Below the pieces are notes generated by a model that saw nothing but the letters and a program-made list of their open reading frames with translations, did no database searches and was not told the origin of the DNA. The translations under genes and the position numbers were made by a program. From NCBI GenBank assembly GCA_002436105.1, contig DIXU01000001.1, forward strand, positions 248,001 through 312,000: a stretch of 64,000 nucleotides of DNA, given 5' to 3'. Positions within the stretch are counted from its first letter, which is position 1. Each line of letters begins with the position of its first letter. The DNA comes from Candidatus Aminicenantes bacterium UBA6072. GTDB lineage: Bacteria > Acidobacteriota > Aminicenantia > UBA2199. Of the stretch, positions 1 to 9,298 are shown piece by piece.

Positions 1-56
1 CCGCTTGGGTATGATGTTTTTTTCAAGGCCGGAAATCAAACCTGGAGGTTCCGCCT

Positions 57-1871
57 ATGTTCAAGAATCACCCCAAGGGGCTGTTCGTTGCCTTCTTCGC
101 CAACATGGGCGAACGCTTCGGTTTCTACACCATGATGGCCATCCTGGTCCTCTTTCTGCAGGCCAGGTATGACCTCTCCGCCTACACGGCCAGCAATTAC
201 TATAGCTGGTTCTATTATGCCATCTACGCCCTGGCATTGTTCGGCGGCATCCTGGCCGACAGCACCCGCAAGTACAAGCTGGTCATCCTGTTCGGCATCA
301 TCATCATGTTCGCCGGCTATTCCGTCCTGGCCATCCCGGGCATGCCGCTGACCATCACCCTGGTCGGCCTCTTCGTCATCGCCTTCGGCAACGGCCTGTT
401 CAAGGGCAACCTGCAGGCGGTGGTCGGCCAGCTCTACGACGACCCGAAATATTCCAAGCTGCGCGACACGGCCTTCATGATCTTCTACATGGGCATCAAC
501 GTCGGCGCCTTTTTCGCCCCCTTCGCCGCCACCACCATCCGCAACTGGTTCCTGCGCACCCAGGGCTTCGCCCACGACGGCAGCCTGCCGGCCATGTGCC
601 ACGCCTACCTGGACGGCCGCATGACCGAGAGCGCATCCATCGCCGGCCTGGAGAGCCTGGCGTCCAAGGTGTCCAACGCCACGATCGCCGGCGCCGATCA
701 GCTCAGGGAGTTCGCCACCAGCTACATCAACGCCTTCGCCCGCGGCTACAACTACGCCTTCGGCCTGGCCGCGATCGCCATGATCATCTCGCTGCTGGTG
801 TACGTCGTCTTCAACCGCCATCTGCCCAACAAGGTCAAGACCGCAGTGAAGCCGGGCAGTGCCGACAAGGGCGAGCGGCCGATCGCCAACCTGCCCAGCC
901 TGGCCATCGGCCTGGTATTCATCATCGTCACGGCGGCGGTGTTCCACTTCGCCTTCAACCAGTTCGCCCTGGGCATGGCCATGGGGCTGTTCCTCGGCTT
1001 TGTCGCCTTCATCATCACCACTTCGGTCAAGGAGGAGAAGCCGCGGGTGCTGGCCCTGGTGCTGGTGTTCTTCGTGGTCATCTTCTTCTGGATGTCCTTC
1101 CACCAGAACGGTTTGACCCAGACCTTCTTCGCCCGCGACTACACGGTCAAGGAGGTCGGCCCGATCTTCAACATCTTCTTCAACCTCAACTCCATGCTGG
1201 CCTTCATCGGCTGCCTGGCCGGGCTGGCGCTGCTGATCTTCAGGAAGAAGCCCGCGCAGAAGACCGTCGGCCTGGCCATGTTCGCCGGCTTCGGCGCCCT
1301 GACCTATTACTTCGTTTCCGGCTACCAGGTTTTGAACCCCATCGCGCCGGAGATCTTCCAGTCCTTCAACCCGCTGTTCATCGTGGCCCTCACCTTCCCG
1401 GTGATGGGCGTCTTCACCTGGCTGCGCAACCGCAACCTGGAGCCGTCGACGCCGCGCAAGATCGGCATCGGCATGATCATCGCCGCCGTCGGCTTCGTCA
1501 TCATGCTGGTCGGTTCGCTGCAGCTGGCGGCGCCCAAGCTGGTCGCCAGCGCCAACATGACCGAGTGGGGGCGCGTCTCACCCTCCTGGCTCATCAGCAG
1601 CTACCTGATCCTGACCATCGCCGAACTGTTCCTCAGCCCCATGGGGCTCTCGTTCGTCTCCAAGGTCTCGCCGGTCCGCTTCCAGGGGCTGATGCAGGGC
1701 GGCTGGCTGCTGGCCACCGCCACCGGCAACAAACTGCTGTTCGTCGGCGGCTATTTCTGGGACAAGATCGAGCTGTGGCAGCTGTGGGCCATCTTCGTCA
1801 TCTGCTGCCTGCTGTCGGCCGCGTTCATCTTCTCGATCATGAAGCGCCTGGAGCGCACGACCCAGAGCTGA
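57..1871 (+). CDS. POT-family proton-coupled oligopeptide transporter
   Basis: Predicted inner-membrane importer of di- and tripeptides driven by the proton gradient (POT/PTR2 branch of the major facilitator superfamily). The 604-residue protein is almost entirely hydrophobic helices. It has the family's first-helix motif with E19-R20-F21 followed by FY, and a PTR2-like segment YMGINVGAFFAP near residue 145. The segment FFWMSFHQNG near residue 345 matches the FWxxFxQ signature of helix 7. A GGAGG sits 9 bases before the ATG. The length is slightly above the usual 480-580 residues. It is convergent with the efflux operon that follows. The fold is clear; substrate specificity is not visible. 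Confidence 0.93.
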   Translation: MFKNHPKGLFVAFFANMGERFGFYTMMAILVLFLQARYDLSAYTASNYYSWFYYAIYALALFGGILADSTRKYKLVILFGIIIMFAGYSVLAIPGMPLTITLVGLFVIAFGNGLFKGNLQAVVGQLYDDPKYSKLRDTAFMIFYMGINVGAFFAPFAATTIRNWFLRTQGFAHDGSLPAMCHAYLDGRMTESASIAGLESLASKVSNATIAGADQLREFATSYINAFARGYNYAFGLAAIAMIISLLVYVVFNRHLPNKVKTAVKPGSADKGERPIANLPSLAIGLVFIIVTAAVFHFAFNQFALGMAMGLFLGFVAFIITTSVKEEKPRVLALVLVFFVVIFFWMSFHQNGLTQTFFARDYTVKEVGPIFNIFFNLNSMLAFIGCLAGLALLIFRKKPAQKTVGLAMFAGFGALTYYFVSGYQVLNPIAPEIFQSFNPLFIVALTFPVMGVFTWLRNRNLEPSTPRKIGIGMIIAAVGFVIMLVGSLQLAAPKLVASANMTEWGRVSPSWLISSYLILTIAELFLSPMGLSFVSKVSPVRFQGLMQGGWLLATATGNKLLFVGGYFWDKIELWQLWAIFVICCLLSAAFIFSIMKRLERTTQS

Positions 1872-1909
1872 CGCGTATTCCGGGAAATCCCGGCTGGCGA
1901 AGCCCGTTG

Positions 1910-2587
1910 TCAGGTAGCGGCGCCATCCTGCTGGACGGCGCCGTCCAGCAGGCGAATCGTGCTTTGAGAAAAGGCGGCGATGGCCGGATCGTGGGTCACC
2001 ATGAGAATGGTCCGGCCGCCCTTCCAGAGTCGGGAAAAGATCTCCATGATCTCATGACCGCTTTTGGAATCGAGATTGCCGGTCGGCTCATCGGCCAGGA
2101 TGATCGGCGGGTCCATGGCCAGGGCCCGGGCGATGGCCACCCGCTGCTGCTGTCCCCCCGACATCTCGGTCGGCCGGTGACGGGCCCAGGGTGACAGGCC
2201 CACCATTTCCAGCAACTCGCTGACCCGCTGCCTGCGCGCGCCGGCTTTTTTGCCGTTGAACAGCATCGGCAATTCGATGTTTTCATAGGCCGTGGCGTAG
2301 GGCAGCAGGTTGAAGTTCTGGAAGACAAAGCCGACCTTGCGATTGCGGATCGTCGACAACTGATCGAAAGTCAGCCCGGCCACGTTCTCCCCCTCGAGAT
2401 AATAGAAACCCTCGGTCGGGGTATCGAGACAGCCGATGATGTTCATCAGGGTCGATTTGCCGGAACCGGAAGGCCCCATGATGGAAAGGAACTCTCCCTG
2501 GCGCACGGTGATGAACACGCCCTTGAGGGCGACAAATTCGACCTCGCCCATTTTATACACTTTCGAGATATTGCGGAATTCGATCAT
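1910..2587 (-). CDS. ABC transporter ATP-binding protein, MacB/LolD type
   Basis: Cytoplasmic ATPase of a MacB/LolD-type system. Visible motifs are the Walker A GPSGSGKST at residues 38-46, the signature MSGGQQQR, the Walker B ILADEPTGNLD and the switch His in VTHDP. The length of 225 residues is typical of the stand-alone ATPase. A GAGGTGG lies just before the ATG. It is the last gene of an adaptor-permease-permease-ATPase operon, 15 bases after the upstream permease, so it probably energises both permeases to move a lipid, peptide or drug out of the inner membrane or periplasm. Confidence 0.93.
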   Translation of the reverse strand: MIEFRNISKVYKMGEVEFVALKGVFITVRQGEFLSIMGPSGSGKSTLMNIIGCLDTPTEGFYYLEGENVAGLTFDQLSTIRNRKVGFVFQNFNLLPYATAYENIELPMLFNGKKAGARRQRVSELLEMVGLSPWARHRPTEMSGGQQQRVAIARALAMDPPIILADEPTGNLDSKSGHEIMEIFSRLWKGGRTILMVTHDPAIAAFSQSTIRLLDGAVQQDGAAT

Positions 2588-2602
2588 GATCCACCTCGGG
2601 TT

Positions 2603-3853
2603 CTATTCATAGCGCAGGGCCTCGATCGGGTTCTGCCGCGAGGCGCGCAGGGCCGGGAAAATGCCGGAAATGAAAACCAGGACAAAAAGGACCACCAGGA
2701 AAACGATCAGGATGTCGAACGAAAATATCGGCCGCAGCAGGTAGGCCTCGATGCCGAAATCGTCATAGCCGACGGGAACCAGGTTCACCAGGCTGACGAT
2801 ATTGAACGCGATCAGGGCTCCCCACAGCGTCCCCTTGAAGAAAATGGCGAAGGTCTCCAGGAAGAACTGCATGACGATATGGCGCCGCCGGGCTCCCAGG
2901 GCCATCTTGATGCCGATTTCGCGTGTGCGTTCCTTGACCACGGCATACATCAGGTTGGTCACGCCCACGGCGCCGATGAGCAAGGTCAGGGCACCGATGA
3001 CGCTCAGAAACATTTCAATGCCCTTGAAGATCTTGGCCCCGGTCTCGTAATCGCGGATCGTGTTCCAGAAATTCACGGCATTGGCGTCGTCATCGGCGAA
3101 GCGGTACTTGCGCCCCAGGACGCGGCGCACCTGGTTCTCCATGAACAGGGCGTCCCCGGGATGGGCCGGACGGATGTGAATGCGGTCCAGAAAACGCTGA
3201 AAATCGATCTGGCAGAAGGTGGAGAAGGGAATATACACCGTTTCCGAATCGGGCCCCTGATACATGGAACTCTGCTGTTTCTTCTTCATGACCCCGATGA
3301 CGGTGAACGGTGTCTGCTCGATGCGGAGTTCCTTGCCGACCGGATCGGTATCGCCAAAGAGTTCCCTGGCCACGCTCCAGCCGATAAAGGCCACGCGCCG
3401 GGCTTTTTCCTGGTCCAAATCATTGATGAACCGGCCGCCGGCTTCGGGAATCTGCGAGCGCATCTCGGCAAAACAGGGGTACACGCCATTGACCGAGCGG
3501 TTGGACTCCTTGCCGCGATAGGAAAGGTCATGGCTGTTGTTGGCCTCGGGAGAGATCAGGGCGATGCCCGGTATCTGCCGCTTGAGCAATTCCAGGTCCT
3601 CCATATGGATGTGGATGCGCCGGGCGCGCGGCAGCCCCTGGAAGGGCTTGCTGGTCTGGCCCCGGGTGACCATGATCATGGTGCTGCCCAAGCCCTTGAA
3701 GCTGACGCTGCCGGCGTTGGACAGCCCGCGGCCGAAGGACATCAGCAGCAAAAGCGACAGCGCCCCCCAGGCGATGGCGAAGGTGATCAGGCTGGTTTTT
3801 TTCCGGCGCTTGCGGAATTCATTCCAGTACAGATGCAGGAGCTGCATGCGCAT
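2603..3853 (-). CDS. MacB/FtsX-type ABC transporter permease (second copy)
   Basis: Membrane subunit of the efflux operon, 416 residues. It has one N-terminal membrane helix after a basic segment, a large periplasmic MacB-like domain and a C-terminal FtsX domain with three helices. The C-terminal domain carries the coupling segment REIGIKMALGARRRHI, the usual contact with the ATPase. The ATG at 3853 was chosen because the upstream permease ends at 3856, two bases away; the open frame extends further only through that gene. It is a diverged paralogue of the neighbouring permease, so the transporter may be a heterodimer. Confidence 0.9.
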   Translation of the reverse strand: MRMQLLHLYWNEFRKRRKKTSLITFAIAWGALSLLLLMSFGRGLSNAGSVSFKGLGSTMIMVTRGQTSKPFQGLPRARRIHIHMEDLELLKRQIPGIALISPEANNSHDLSYRGKESNRSVNGVYPCFAEMRSQIPEAGGRFINDLDQEKARRVAFIGWSVARELFGDTDPVGKELRIEQTPFTVIGVMKKKQQSSMYQGPDSETVYIPFSTFCQIDFQRFLDRIHIRPAHPGDALFMENQVRRVLGRKYRFADDDANAVNFWNTIRDYETGAKIFKGIEMFLSVIGALTLLIGAVGVTNLMYAVVKERTREIGIKMALGARRRHIVMQFFLETFAIFFKGTLWGALIAFNIVSLVNLVPVGYDDFGIEAYLLRPIFSFDILIVFLVVLFVLVFISGIFPALRASRQNPIEALRYE

Positions 3854-3855
3854 GG

Positions 3856-5082
3856 TTACTTCCTGAGGGCGACGATCGGGTCGGTGGCGGCGGCCCGGCG
3901 CGCCGGGGTCAGGCCCGAAAGGGTTCCGATGGCCAGCAGGATGAGCACGGTGACGATCCCGACCAGGGGATTGAGCCTGGGGATGCCGATATACTCCTCC
4001 AATTGCTCGGCCGGCAGCAGCGTCAGCAGCAGCGCCGCCAGCAGAAAACCGATGGCGCCGCCGATCAGGATGATGCAATTCGCTTCGGCGAAGAACTGCC
4101 ACATGATGGCGCGACGCTTGGCGCCGACGGCCAGCTTGATGCCGATCTCCCGTATCCTCTCCTCCACCACCACCAGCATGATCGAGGCCACGCCGACGCC
4201 GCCCACCAGCAGCGTGAACGAGCCGATCACCCCCAGAAATATATTGAATGCCGTGAAGAACAGGTTGAACTGCCGCTCGAAATCGGAAAAGTCCCAAACG
4301 AACAAGGCATCCTTGTCCAGGGGATTGAATCCCAGCCGCCCGCCGAAGTAATTGCGCAGGGCGGCGATGGTCTGCTTTGACAAGGCCGGGTCGCCGGGCT
4401 GGACAATGAAATTCTGCACATATTTCTCGCCATACAGGGTCATGTAGGTGGTCCAGGGAATGAAAGCGCAGTGCGTGTCACGCATGCCGTTGTAATTGCT
4501 GTTCTGGTCTTTTTCGATCATCACGCCGATAACGGTAAAGGGCACGCCCTCGATCATCACTTGCTGCCCGACCGGCTTCATGCCCTTGAAGAGGCTCTTG
4601 GCGATGGTCGCGCCCAAAAAGCAATTGCGCCGGTGCTGCCGCACATCGGTCTCATTGATGAAGCGTCCTTGCGCCGGGATGGTGTTGCGGATGCGCTCGA
4701 ACGGCACATCGACGCCGCGCACGGTATTGAGCAGCTGTTCGCGGCCATAGCGGATGTTGCGGCTGGATATGAATTCCGGCGAAAGGGTCCGGATTCCAGG
4801 CACCCGCTTCTTGACAAGTTCCAATTCATCGGGAGTGACCTGGATGCGCCGGCCCTTGGGCAGACCGTTGTAGGTCATGGTGGTCTGCCCGGGAAACACC
4901 AGGATGATGCCCTGGCCCATGCCGCGGAATTGCTTCATTTGCTGTTTGCCGATGCCGGTGCCGAAGGCCAGCAGCAGGATCACGGCGAAGGTCCCCCAGG
5001 TCACACCGGAGAGGGTCAGGAATGTCCGCAAAGGCTGGCGCACCAGGTCGCGGAACAGGTTGCGAAAAAAGGCCGGGATCAT
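3856..5082 (-). CDS. MacB/FtsX-type ABC transporter permease (first copy)
   Basis: 408-residue permease with the same architecture as its downstream neighbour: an N-terminal helix, a MacB-like periplasmic core and a C-terminal FtsX domain with REIGIKLAVGAKRRAI. Its start overlaps the adaptor's stop by 4 bases, so translation is probably coupled. Two non-identical permeases with one ATPase suggest a heterodimeric MacB-like exporter. The substrate is not evident. Confidence 0.9.
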   Translation of the reverse strand: MIPAFFRNLFRDLVRQPLRTFLTLSGVTWGTFAVILLLAFGTGIGKQQMKQFRGMGQGIILVFPGQTTMTYNGLPKGRRIQVTPDELELVKKRVPGIRTLSPEFISSRNIRYGREQLLNTVRGVDVPFERIRNTIPAQGRFINETDVRQHRRNCFLGATIAKSLFKGMKPVGQQVMIEGVPFTVIGVMIEKDQNSNYNGMRDTHCAFIPWTTYMTLYGEKYVQNFIVQPGDPALSKQTIAALRNYFGGRLGFNPLDKDALFVWDFSDFERQFNLFFTAFNIFLGVIGSFTLLVGGVGVASIMLVVVEERIREIGIKLAVGAKRRAIMWQFFAEANCIILIGGAIGFLLAALLLTLLPAEQLEEYIGIPRLNPLVGIVTVLILLAIGTLSGLTPARRAAATDPIVALRK

Positions 5083-6167
5083 TCGATCTCCCTGGGCGGC
5101 CGCTCCACGACCTGCTCGCCGGCCTGCAACCCGGAGACGATCTCGATATTCAAGCCGTCGGAAAGCCCGACCTGGACCTCTTTCTTTTCGATTTGGCCGT
5201 CGCGCATCGTTTCCACGAAACGCTTTTCGTTTTCAAAAGTGATCAAGCGTTCGGGGATGATCAGGGTATTCTTCTTGTCCTTGATCTTGAGATAGGCCGT
5301 GGCCGAATAGCCGGCGCGCAGGGTGACCTTCCCGGCATCGATAATGGCGATCTCGAGACCGAACATGGTGGCATTGCCTTCCTTCTCGGCCTTGGGATAG
5401 ATGCGCTCCAGGCGGCCCGTCACCTTGGCGTCGAGCAGCGCCCCGACCTGGATGTCGGCGATCATGCCCGGCAGCAGCTTGCCGACATCGATCTCATCGA
5501 CCTTCCCCTTGAAGCGCAGCAAGCTCATGTCGGCCATGGAACACATTTCCGTGCCGGGCTGGAAATTGGTCAAAGGCACCACGGCATCGCCCTCGAACGC
5601 GTTCTGCTGCAGGACGATCCCCGACATAGGCGATTTCACGATGGAATCCACCGAGCGATGGATCATCTGGATCCGCCCTTTTTCCAGCAGTTCGAAGCGC
5701 TCCTGGGCGATCTTGTAGCGCAGGGAAATCTCGTTGAAGCGCGACTCCGTCTCCTCCATTTCCGAATCCGAGACCAGTTGCGCCTTGTACATCTTCGCCG
5801 TGCGGTCCCGCTCGTTGCGGATCTTTTCCATGAGCACCTGGGCGACCTCCATGTTGCGCCGGGCCTCGACATATTCCAGCGGGGTGGGATTGGGGGATAT
5901 CTTGAAAAGGGGCTTGTCCTTGTCGACCCAGTCACCGATCTTGAAGTAAACTTCCTCGACCAGGCCGGGAATGGTCGATTTCACCTTGATCTCCTTTTCC
6001 GGTTCGATCGTCCCCACCGCCAGCGCCTTTTCGGAGATGTCGCCCTTTTTCACCGCCACGAATTTCAGGCCGCCGTTTTTGTCTTTTTTGGAGAAGAAAA
6101 GAAAAAACAGGGCCAACACGACCAACAGCGCAAGAAATCCGCCGATCAGCACTTTTTTCAACTTCAT
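5079..6167 (-). CDS. Periplasmic adaptor protein of the efflux system (MacA/HlyD type)
   Basis: Membrane-fusion protein that would bridge the permeases and an outer-membrane channel. It has an N-terminal membrane anchor (about residues 5-25), a split lipoyl domain around VKSTIPGLVEEVYFKIGDWV and SPMSGIVL, and a predicted helical hairpin between these halves (about residues 110-170). A beta-barrel and membrane-proximal domain follow. The 362-residue length is typical. It is first in a four-gene operon, with AGAGAGG upstream of the ATG. No TolC-like gene is in the window. Confidence 0.9.
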   Translation of the reverse strand: MKLKKVLIGGFLALLVVLALFFLFFSKKDKNGGLKFVAVKKGDISEKALAVGTIEPEKEIKVKSTIPGLVEEVYFKIGDWVDKDKPLFKISPNPTPLEYVEARRNMEVAQVLMEKIRNERDRTAKMYKAQLVSDSEMEETESRFNEISLRYKIAQERFELLEKGRIQMIHRSVDSIVKSPMSGIVLQQNAFEGDAVVPLTNFQPGTEMCSMADMSLLRFKGKVDEIDVGKLLPGMIADIQVGALLDAKVTGRLERIYPKAEKEGNATMFGLEIAIIDAGKVTLRAGYSATAYLKIKDKKNTLIIPERLITFENEKRFVETMRDGQIEKKEVQVGLSDGLNIEIVSGLQAGEQVVERPPREIE

Positions 6168-6263
6168 GCGTTACCTCTCTGGAAGATATGGAAGAATAGT
6201 AAACGGACTTCTTCAGGAAAAGGTTCGCCCGCAAAAGGATAAATCGCTTGCCCGGGTGGGGTC

Positions 6264-6875
6264 CTATCCGGCTTCCGCCGCGGCGCGGCCGGCTGTGACC
6301 GCGCAGACGCGCGTCCAGAAGTCGGCCTCTTTTTCCAGCAGCCTGGTGATGAAAGCTTCGTCGCGCTCCACCTTCAGCAGCGCCGTGTGCTCGAAGCGGA
6401 AACTCCAGTAAAAGATCTCGGCCAGGCCGGTAACGGCCAGGATATGCTGCAATTGCGGGAAGTATTTTTCGGGCACGCTCCCGGAAGCAGCCAGGCGATG
6501 GTCCTTCTCGCCCGGGCACTTGATCTCCACCACGTGGCGGCCGTCGGCGCTCAGGCCGTCCAGGCTGGCCCGCATCCAGGGATGCTCGCGCGACTGCACG
6601 CAGACCGGCGCCACGTCGATGCCGGTCTGTTTGACATAGGCCAGCCGGGCCACGGGCTCCAGCCGCTTGCCGCGCTCCATGGCGCCGTTGGCCGGCCGCT
6701 CGGCCTGCTGCCCGGTCTTGAGCAGCAGCAGCTCACTGTCCTTCTGCCAGGGGGAGAGGCCCATGACCACCGGGGCGTCGGAGGCGCCGATGCCGCCGCG
6801 CCGCCAGGAGAGCCACTCGTCGGTGCTCTGGTCGAGTTCGATCCTGAGGAAATTTGCCGGGGATGATTCTTGCAT
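6264..6875 (-). CDS. YqaJ-family exonuclease
   Basis: Predicted metal-dependent nuclease of the YqaJ/lambda-exonuclease family, which resects DNA ends for single-strand-annealing recombination in phages. Visible features are the GIGASDAPVVMG motif near residues 28-39, ERGKRLEP around E73, SLDG with D106, and the catalytic E-x-K pair E117/K119 in VEIKCP. The 203-residue length is complete for the domain. The ATG at 6875 was preferred because AGAGAG precedes it; upstream codons lack conserved character. No phage genes surround it, so it is probably a domesticated or leftover gene. Confidence 0.82.
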   Translation of the reverse strand: MQESSPANFLRIELDQSTDEWLSWRRGGIGASDAPVVMGLSPWQKDSELLLLKTGQQAERPANGAMERGKRLEPVARLAYVKQTGIDVAPVCVQSREHPWMRASLDGLSADGRHVVEIKCPGEKDHRLAASGSVPEKYFPQLQHILAVTGLAEIFYWSFRFEHTALLKVERDEAFITRLLEKEADFWTRVCAVTAGRAAAEAG

Positions 6876-6921
6876 CTCTCTTTTTATCACAACCGCCCCT
6901 GAAAAGCAAAAGGCGGCCGGG

Positions 6922-7339
6922 CTAGGGCAGCTCCCGGCGCAGGACAATGCGCCGCCTGCCTAAAGGAGTTTTTTCCTTCTCCAACAATTTTTCCAATTCA
7001 GGAACTATTACCCTGGTGAACCCAAGCTTTTCATACATGCAACAAGAAGCCCGGTTGTCTTCATAAACCAGGAGGAACAATTCGCGGACATCTCCCATCC
7101 ATGCCTGCTCCATGACCCTGCGGCTGAGGGCCTCGCCGATGCCCAAGACCTCGATATAGCGGCCAGACAGCAAGTGAAGAGCCAATGTCCAAGATAAAAA
7201 GACGCACTCTGGCCAGGCGAACAAACCGTACGAAGCCGATGATCGTGCCTTTTCGGCAAGCAACAAAATTGTTCACACGGAAAAGCCTGAACGACTGGCT
7301 CCTGCGAAGCAAGAAACCGAGGAGTTTTTCAGGATCATT
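6922..7339 (-). pseudogene. GNAT-family N-acetyltransferase, frameshifted and 5'-truncated
   Basis: Two overlapping frames together give a GNAT core. The upstream frame supplies GTIIGFVRFVRL and then LAVWPLYRGLG. The downstream frame continues as IGEALSRRVMEQ, LLVYEDNRAS and YEKLGFTRV. Joined, these make the acetyl-CoA-binding R/Q-x-x-G-x-G/A motif, here RGLGIG. The break is consistent with one extra base near 7141. The reading frame is closed at 7340, just inside the radical SAM gene, so the first strand and helix of the fold are also missing. It may be a decayed last gene of the RiPP operon. A sequencing error could explain the frameshift but not the missing N-terminus. Confidence 0.7.
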
Positions 7340-8483
7340 TTATCGACTTCGTTTTCTTGGCTCGGAACATGCTGGCCTGCAGGTTCTCGGCTCGGGTATG
7401 GGCGACCTGGCAAAAATATTCACACCAGGCATCAAGGCGACCGTGCTCAAGATACGCATGCGCCGGGCACCACAGACAGAGGTTAACGATCGGACAGGAT
7501 CGGCATTTTTCCAGGAACTCGGGATCAGAAGAAGCAAGATTCCTCACTCGTGGCACCAGATTATTCCAAGCCTCGGCAAGATCATAATTCTTTAAATCGC
7601 ATATACAATCTGGATGCCAAAGCGACGAGCACAAACGGAAATAACCCTCTGGACTGATCGTAAAGCCGGAATTCCCGGCACCGCAATAAAAAAGATGCTG
7701 GCATTCATGATGCCCGCCCGGTGAAAAAATAAAATGATCGCAATGCTTTTGCAGAAAACCAGCCCGTTCCGTGTCACCCCGCTCCAAGGCGACAATTTCC
7801 CCTGGACTCAATCTCTCGCCGCGGATATCCTCGTTTCGTTTCTTGTTGCCATCAAAACGCAAGTGAAGCAAAGGGTCAAAACGAAAAAAATCCGCGGTGT
7901 GTTGCCGGCAGAAAGCGGCGATGGCGGGAAGCTCGTCAATGTTACTCTTCAAAGCCATCGCTTTCAGGCGTACGCGGAAATTATTCTTCAGAAGCAGATC
8001 GAGCCCATGACCAAAAACAGCGAACGAACCGGGCCGTCGGGTAACTTTTTCATACGTTTCCCGGGTAACACCATACACCGTGACCTCGATGTCCCGGGGA
8101 GGATATTTTTTAAGGAGTTCAACATGCTTTTCGGTCAGTAGACAGGCATTGGTGAACAATGACACCAAAAACCCTTTTTTTTTCAGCATCAGGTAGATAT
8201 CGAAAAAATCCTCCCGCAACAAAGGCTCGCCGCCGGTAAGCAAACACCACAAGCTCCCAAGCTTAATCGCCTGATCGGCGATCCGGCTGACCTGATCGAA
8301 GGTCAATTCACTTTTCTGCGCCGCCCTGTCGTTGGCCGGAAGATTAATATAGCAGTGGCTGCAATCGAGGTTGCAGCGGGCGGTGAGCTCTAGATCGAAC
8401 GAAAACGGAATGCGTTTTTCCTTGAGCCGTTCCCAGAGCGAGAATTTCGCGAGGGGGGTCACTCCCGCCAATTTTTTTTTCAT
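7335..8483 (-). CDS. Radical SAM/SPASM peptide-modifying protein (unit A, third)
   Basis: Predicted iron-sulfur radical SAM enzyme of 382 residues. C37-x3-C41-x2-C44 (CNLDCSHC) would bind the SAM cluster, and TGGEPLL is the SAM-binding GGEP motif. A Cys-rich C-terminus (CRSCPIVNLC, CPAHAY, CEYFC) fits a SPASM domain carrying auxiliary clusters, as in PqqE and sactipeptide maturases. Its start overlaps the S26-type peptidase by 4 bases. Position in an operon with a precursor, PqqD and peptidase supports peptide modification; the reaction cannot be read from sequence. Confidence 0.9.
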   Translation of the reverse strand: MKKKLAGVTPLAKFSLWERLKEKRIPFSFDLELTARCNLDCSHCYINLPANDRAAQKSELTFDQVSRIADQAIKLGSLWCLLTGGEPLLREDFFDIYLMLKKKGFLVSLFTNACLLTEKHVELLKKYPPRDIEVTVYGVTRETYEKVTRRPGSFAVFGHGLDLLLKNNFRVRLKAMALKSNIDELPAIAAFCRQHTADFFRFDPLLHLRFDGNKKRNEDIRGERLSPGEIVALERGDTERAGFLQKHCDHFIFSPGGHHECQHLFYCGAGNSGFTISPEGYFRLCSSLWHPDCICDLKNYDLAEAWNNLVPRVRNLASSDPEFLEKCRSCPIVNLCLWCPAHAYLEHGRLDAWCEYFCQVAHTRAENLQASMFRAKKTKSIK

Positions 8484-8983
8484 TCCCCCGTCTTGAAAAA
8501 TGCTCGCAACCAGTGAAAACCTTGGGCCATCACCCGGCGGACCGGGGGCCAGAGGGGATAGAATTGCAGGAAAAGATCGGACCCATACGAGGGTTCCGCA
8601 TGATTCGGCCAGAACCTGGCCCGGCCCCGGCGCTCAACTCTCGTAACCAGCCCAAGGATATTCTCGACCGGAATCCAGCCGTCAGCCTCGATGCAGTTGT
8701 CCCCCTTCATAAATGTCTTTTTCTCCCTCGCATGCAGGGCGCGGTGGACCAGTAGCTGCGGCCGTTCGGGATGTCGAAAAGCCAGGACATCACCACGACG
8801 GGGCATGAGGTTCTTCAGCGGCGAGACAGTGATGACATCATTGTTGCGGATGGAAGGCGTCATGCTGTGCCCTTTGGCCTGGAAGCGGAAGGATGCCCCC
8901 TTTTCATGGACGGCTTCGATCAGCTCCATGATCACCGGGGCCGAGAGGGAGATCCCTTCATCCCGATATGGGCCCCTGTTCAT
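8480..8983 (-). CDS. S24/S26-type (signal-peptidase-like) serine peptidase, unit A
   Basis: 167-residue protein with the S24/S26 core. It has the nucleophile motif GHSMTPSI (S40), then RRGDVLAF, then VHR (H80), then MKGDN. The second catalytic position reads His rather than the Lys of classical LepB, a pattern seen in SipW-type and archaeal signal peptidases. There is no obvious N-terminal membrane anchor; the C-terminus is aromatic and hydrophobic. The ATG at 8983 starts one base after the PqqD stop. A role in cleaving the modified precursor's leader is inferred from context. Confidence 0.78.
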   Translation of the reverse strand: MNRGPYRDEGISLSAPVIMELIEAVHEKGASFRFQAKGHSMTPSIRNNDVITVSPLKNLMPRRGDVLAFRHPERPQLLVHRALHAREKKTFMKGDNCIEADGWIPVENILGLVTRVERRGRARFWPNHAEPSYGSDLFLQFYPLWPPVRRVMAQGFHWLRAFFKTGE

Positions 8984-8984
8984 C

Positions 8985-9296
8985 TTACGACCGCTTTTTT
9001 TCCACAATGAGTCGCCTTTTGAGCAATTCCCCCGCCAGGCCAACGACGTCCTTTTCGATGCGTGCCAACGGAGCGTCAAATTGCTTGCCCAACGCCTTGA
9101 CGATCTGTGCCAGGGTCTTTTCTCCGTTCAGCATTTTCCAGAAGACCCGCCCGGTCTCGTTCAGAGAGAACAGGTCATCCTCCGCGTCGCCGATGCCGGC
9201 GCTCAGGGGCACGATGATGATCTCTCCCTCGATCTCTCGGGCGACAACATCCCCAGAAGGGACATAAATTTCCTCTGGTTTGATCTTGAAGGTCAT
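8985..9296 (-). CDS. PqqD-family peptide-binding protein (RiPP recognition element), unit A
   Basis: 103-residue PqqD-like protein. The family folds as a winged helix that binds the leader of a ribosomal peptide and presents it to the radical SAM enzyme. Typical features are a strand-rich N-terminal half, the central segment LNETGRVFWKMLNGEKTLAQIV and a C-terminal helix ending in ELLKRRLIVE. The ATG at 9296 is preferred over a GTG six bases upstream because GAGG lies at the right distance from it. It slightly overlaps the radical SAM gene before it. Confidence 0.85.
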   Translation of the reverse strand: MTFKIKPEEIYVPSGDVVAREIEGEIIIVPLSAGIGDAEDDLFSLNETGRVFWKMLNGEKTLAQIVKALGKQFDAPLARIEKDVVGLAGELLKRRLIVEKKRS

Positions 9297-9298
9297 TT

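Noticed and set aside
1872..1909. Possible bidirectional terminator between convergent genes
   Set aside because: Only a 6-bp CCGGGA/TCCCGG palindrome with a 2-base loop and no T-run.
6264..6875. Prophage remnant around the YqaJ exonuclease
   Set aside because: No integrase, attachment repeats or other phage genes are present; a single domesticated gene is enough to explain it.
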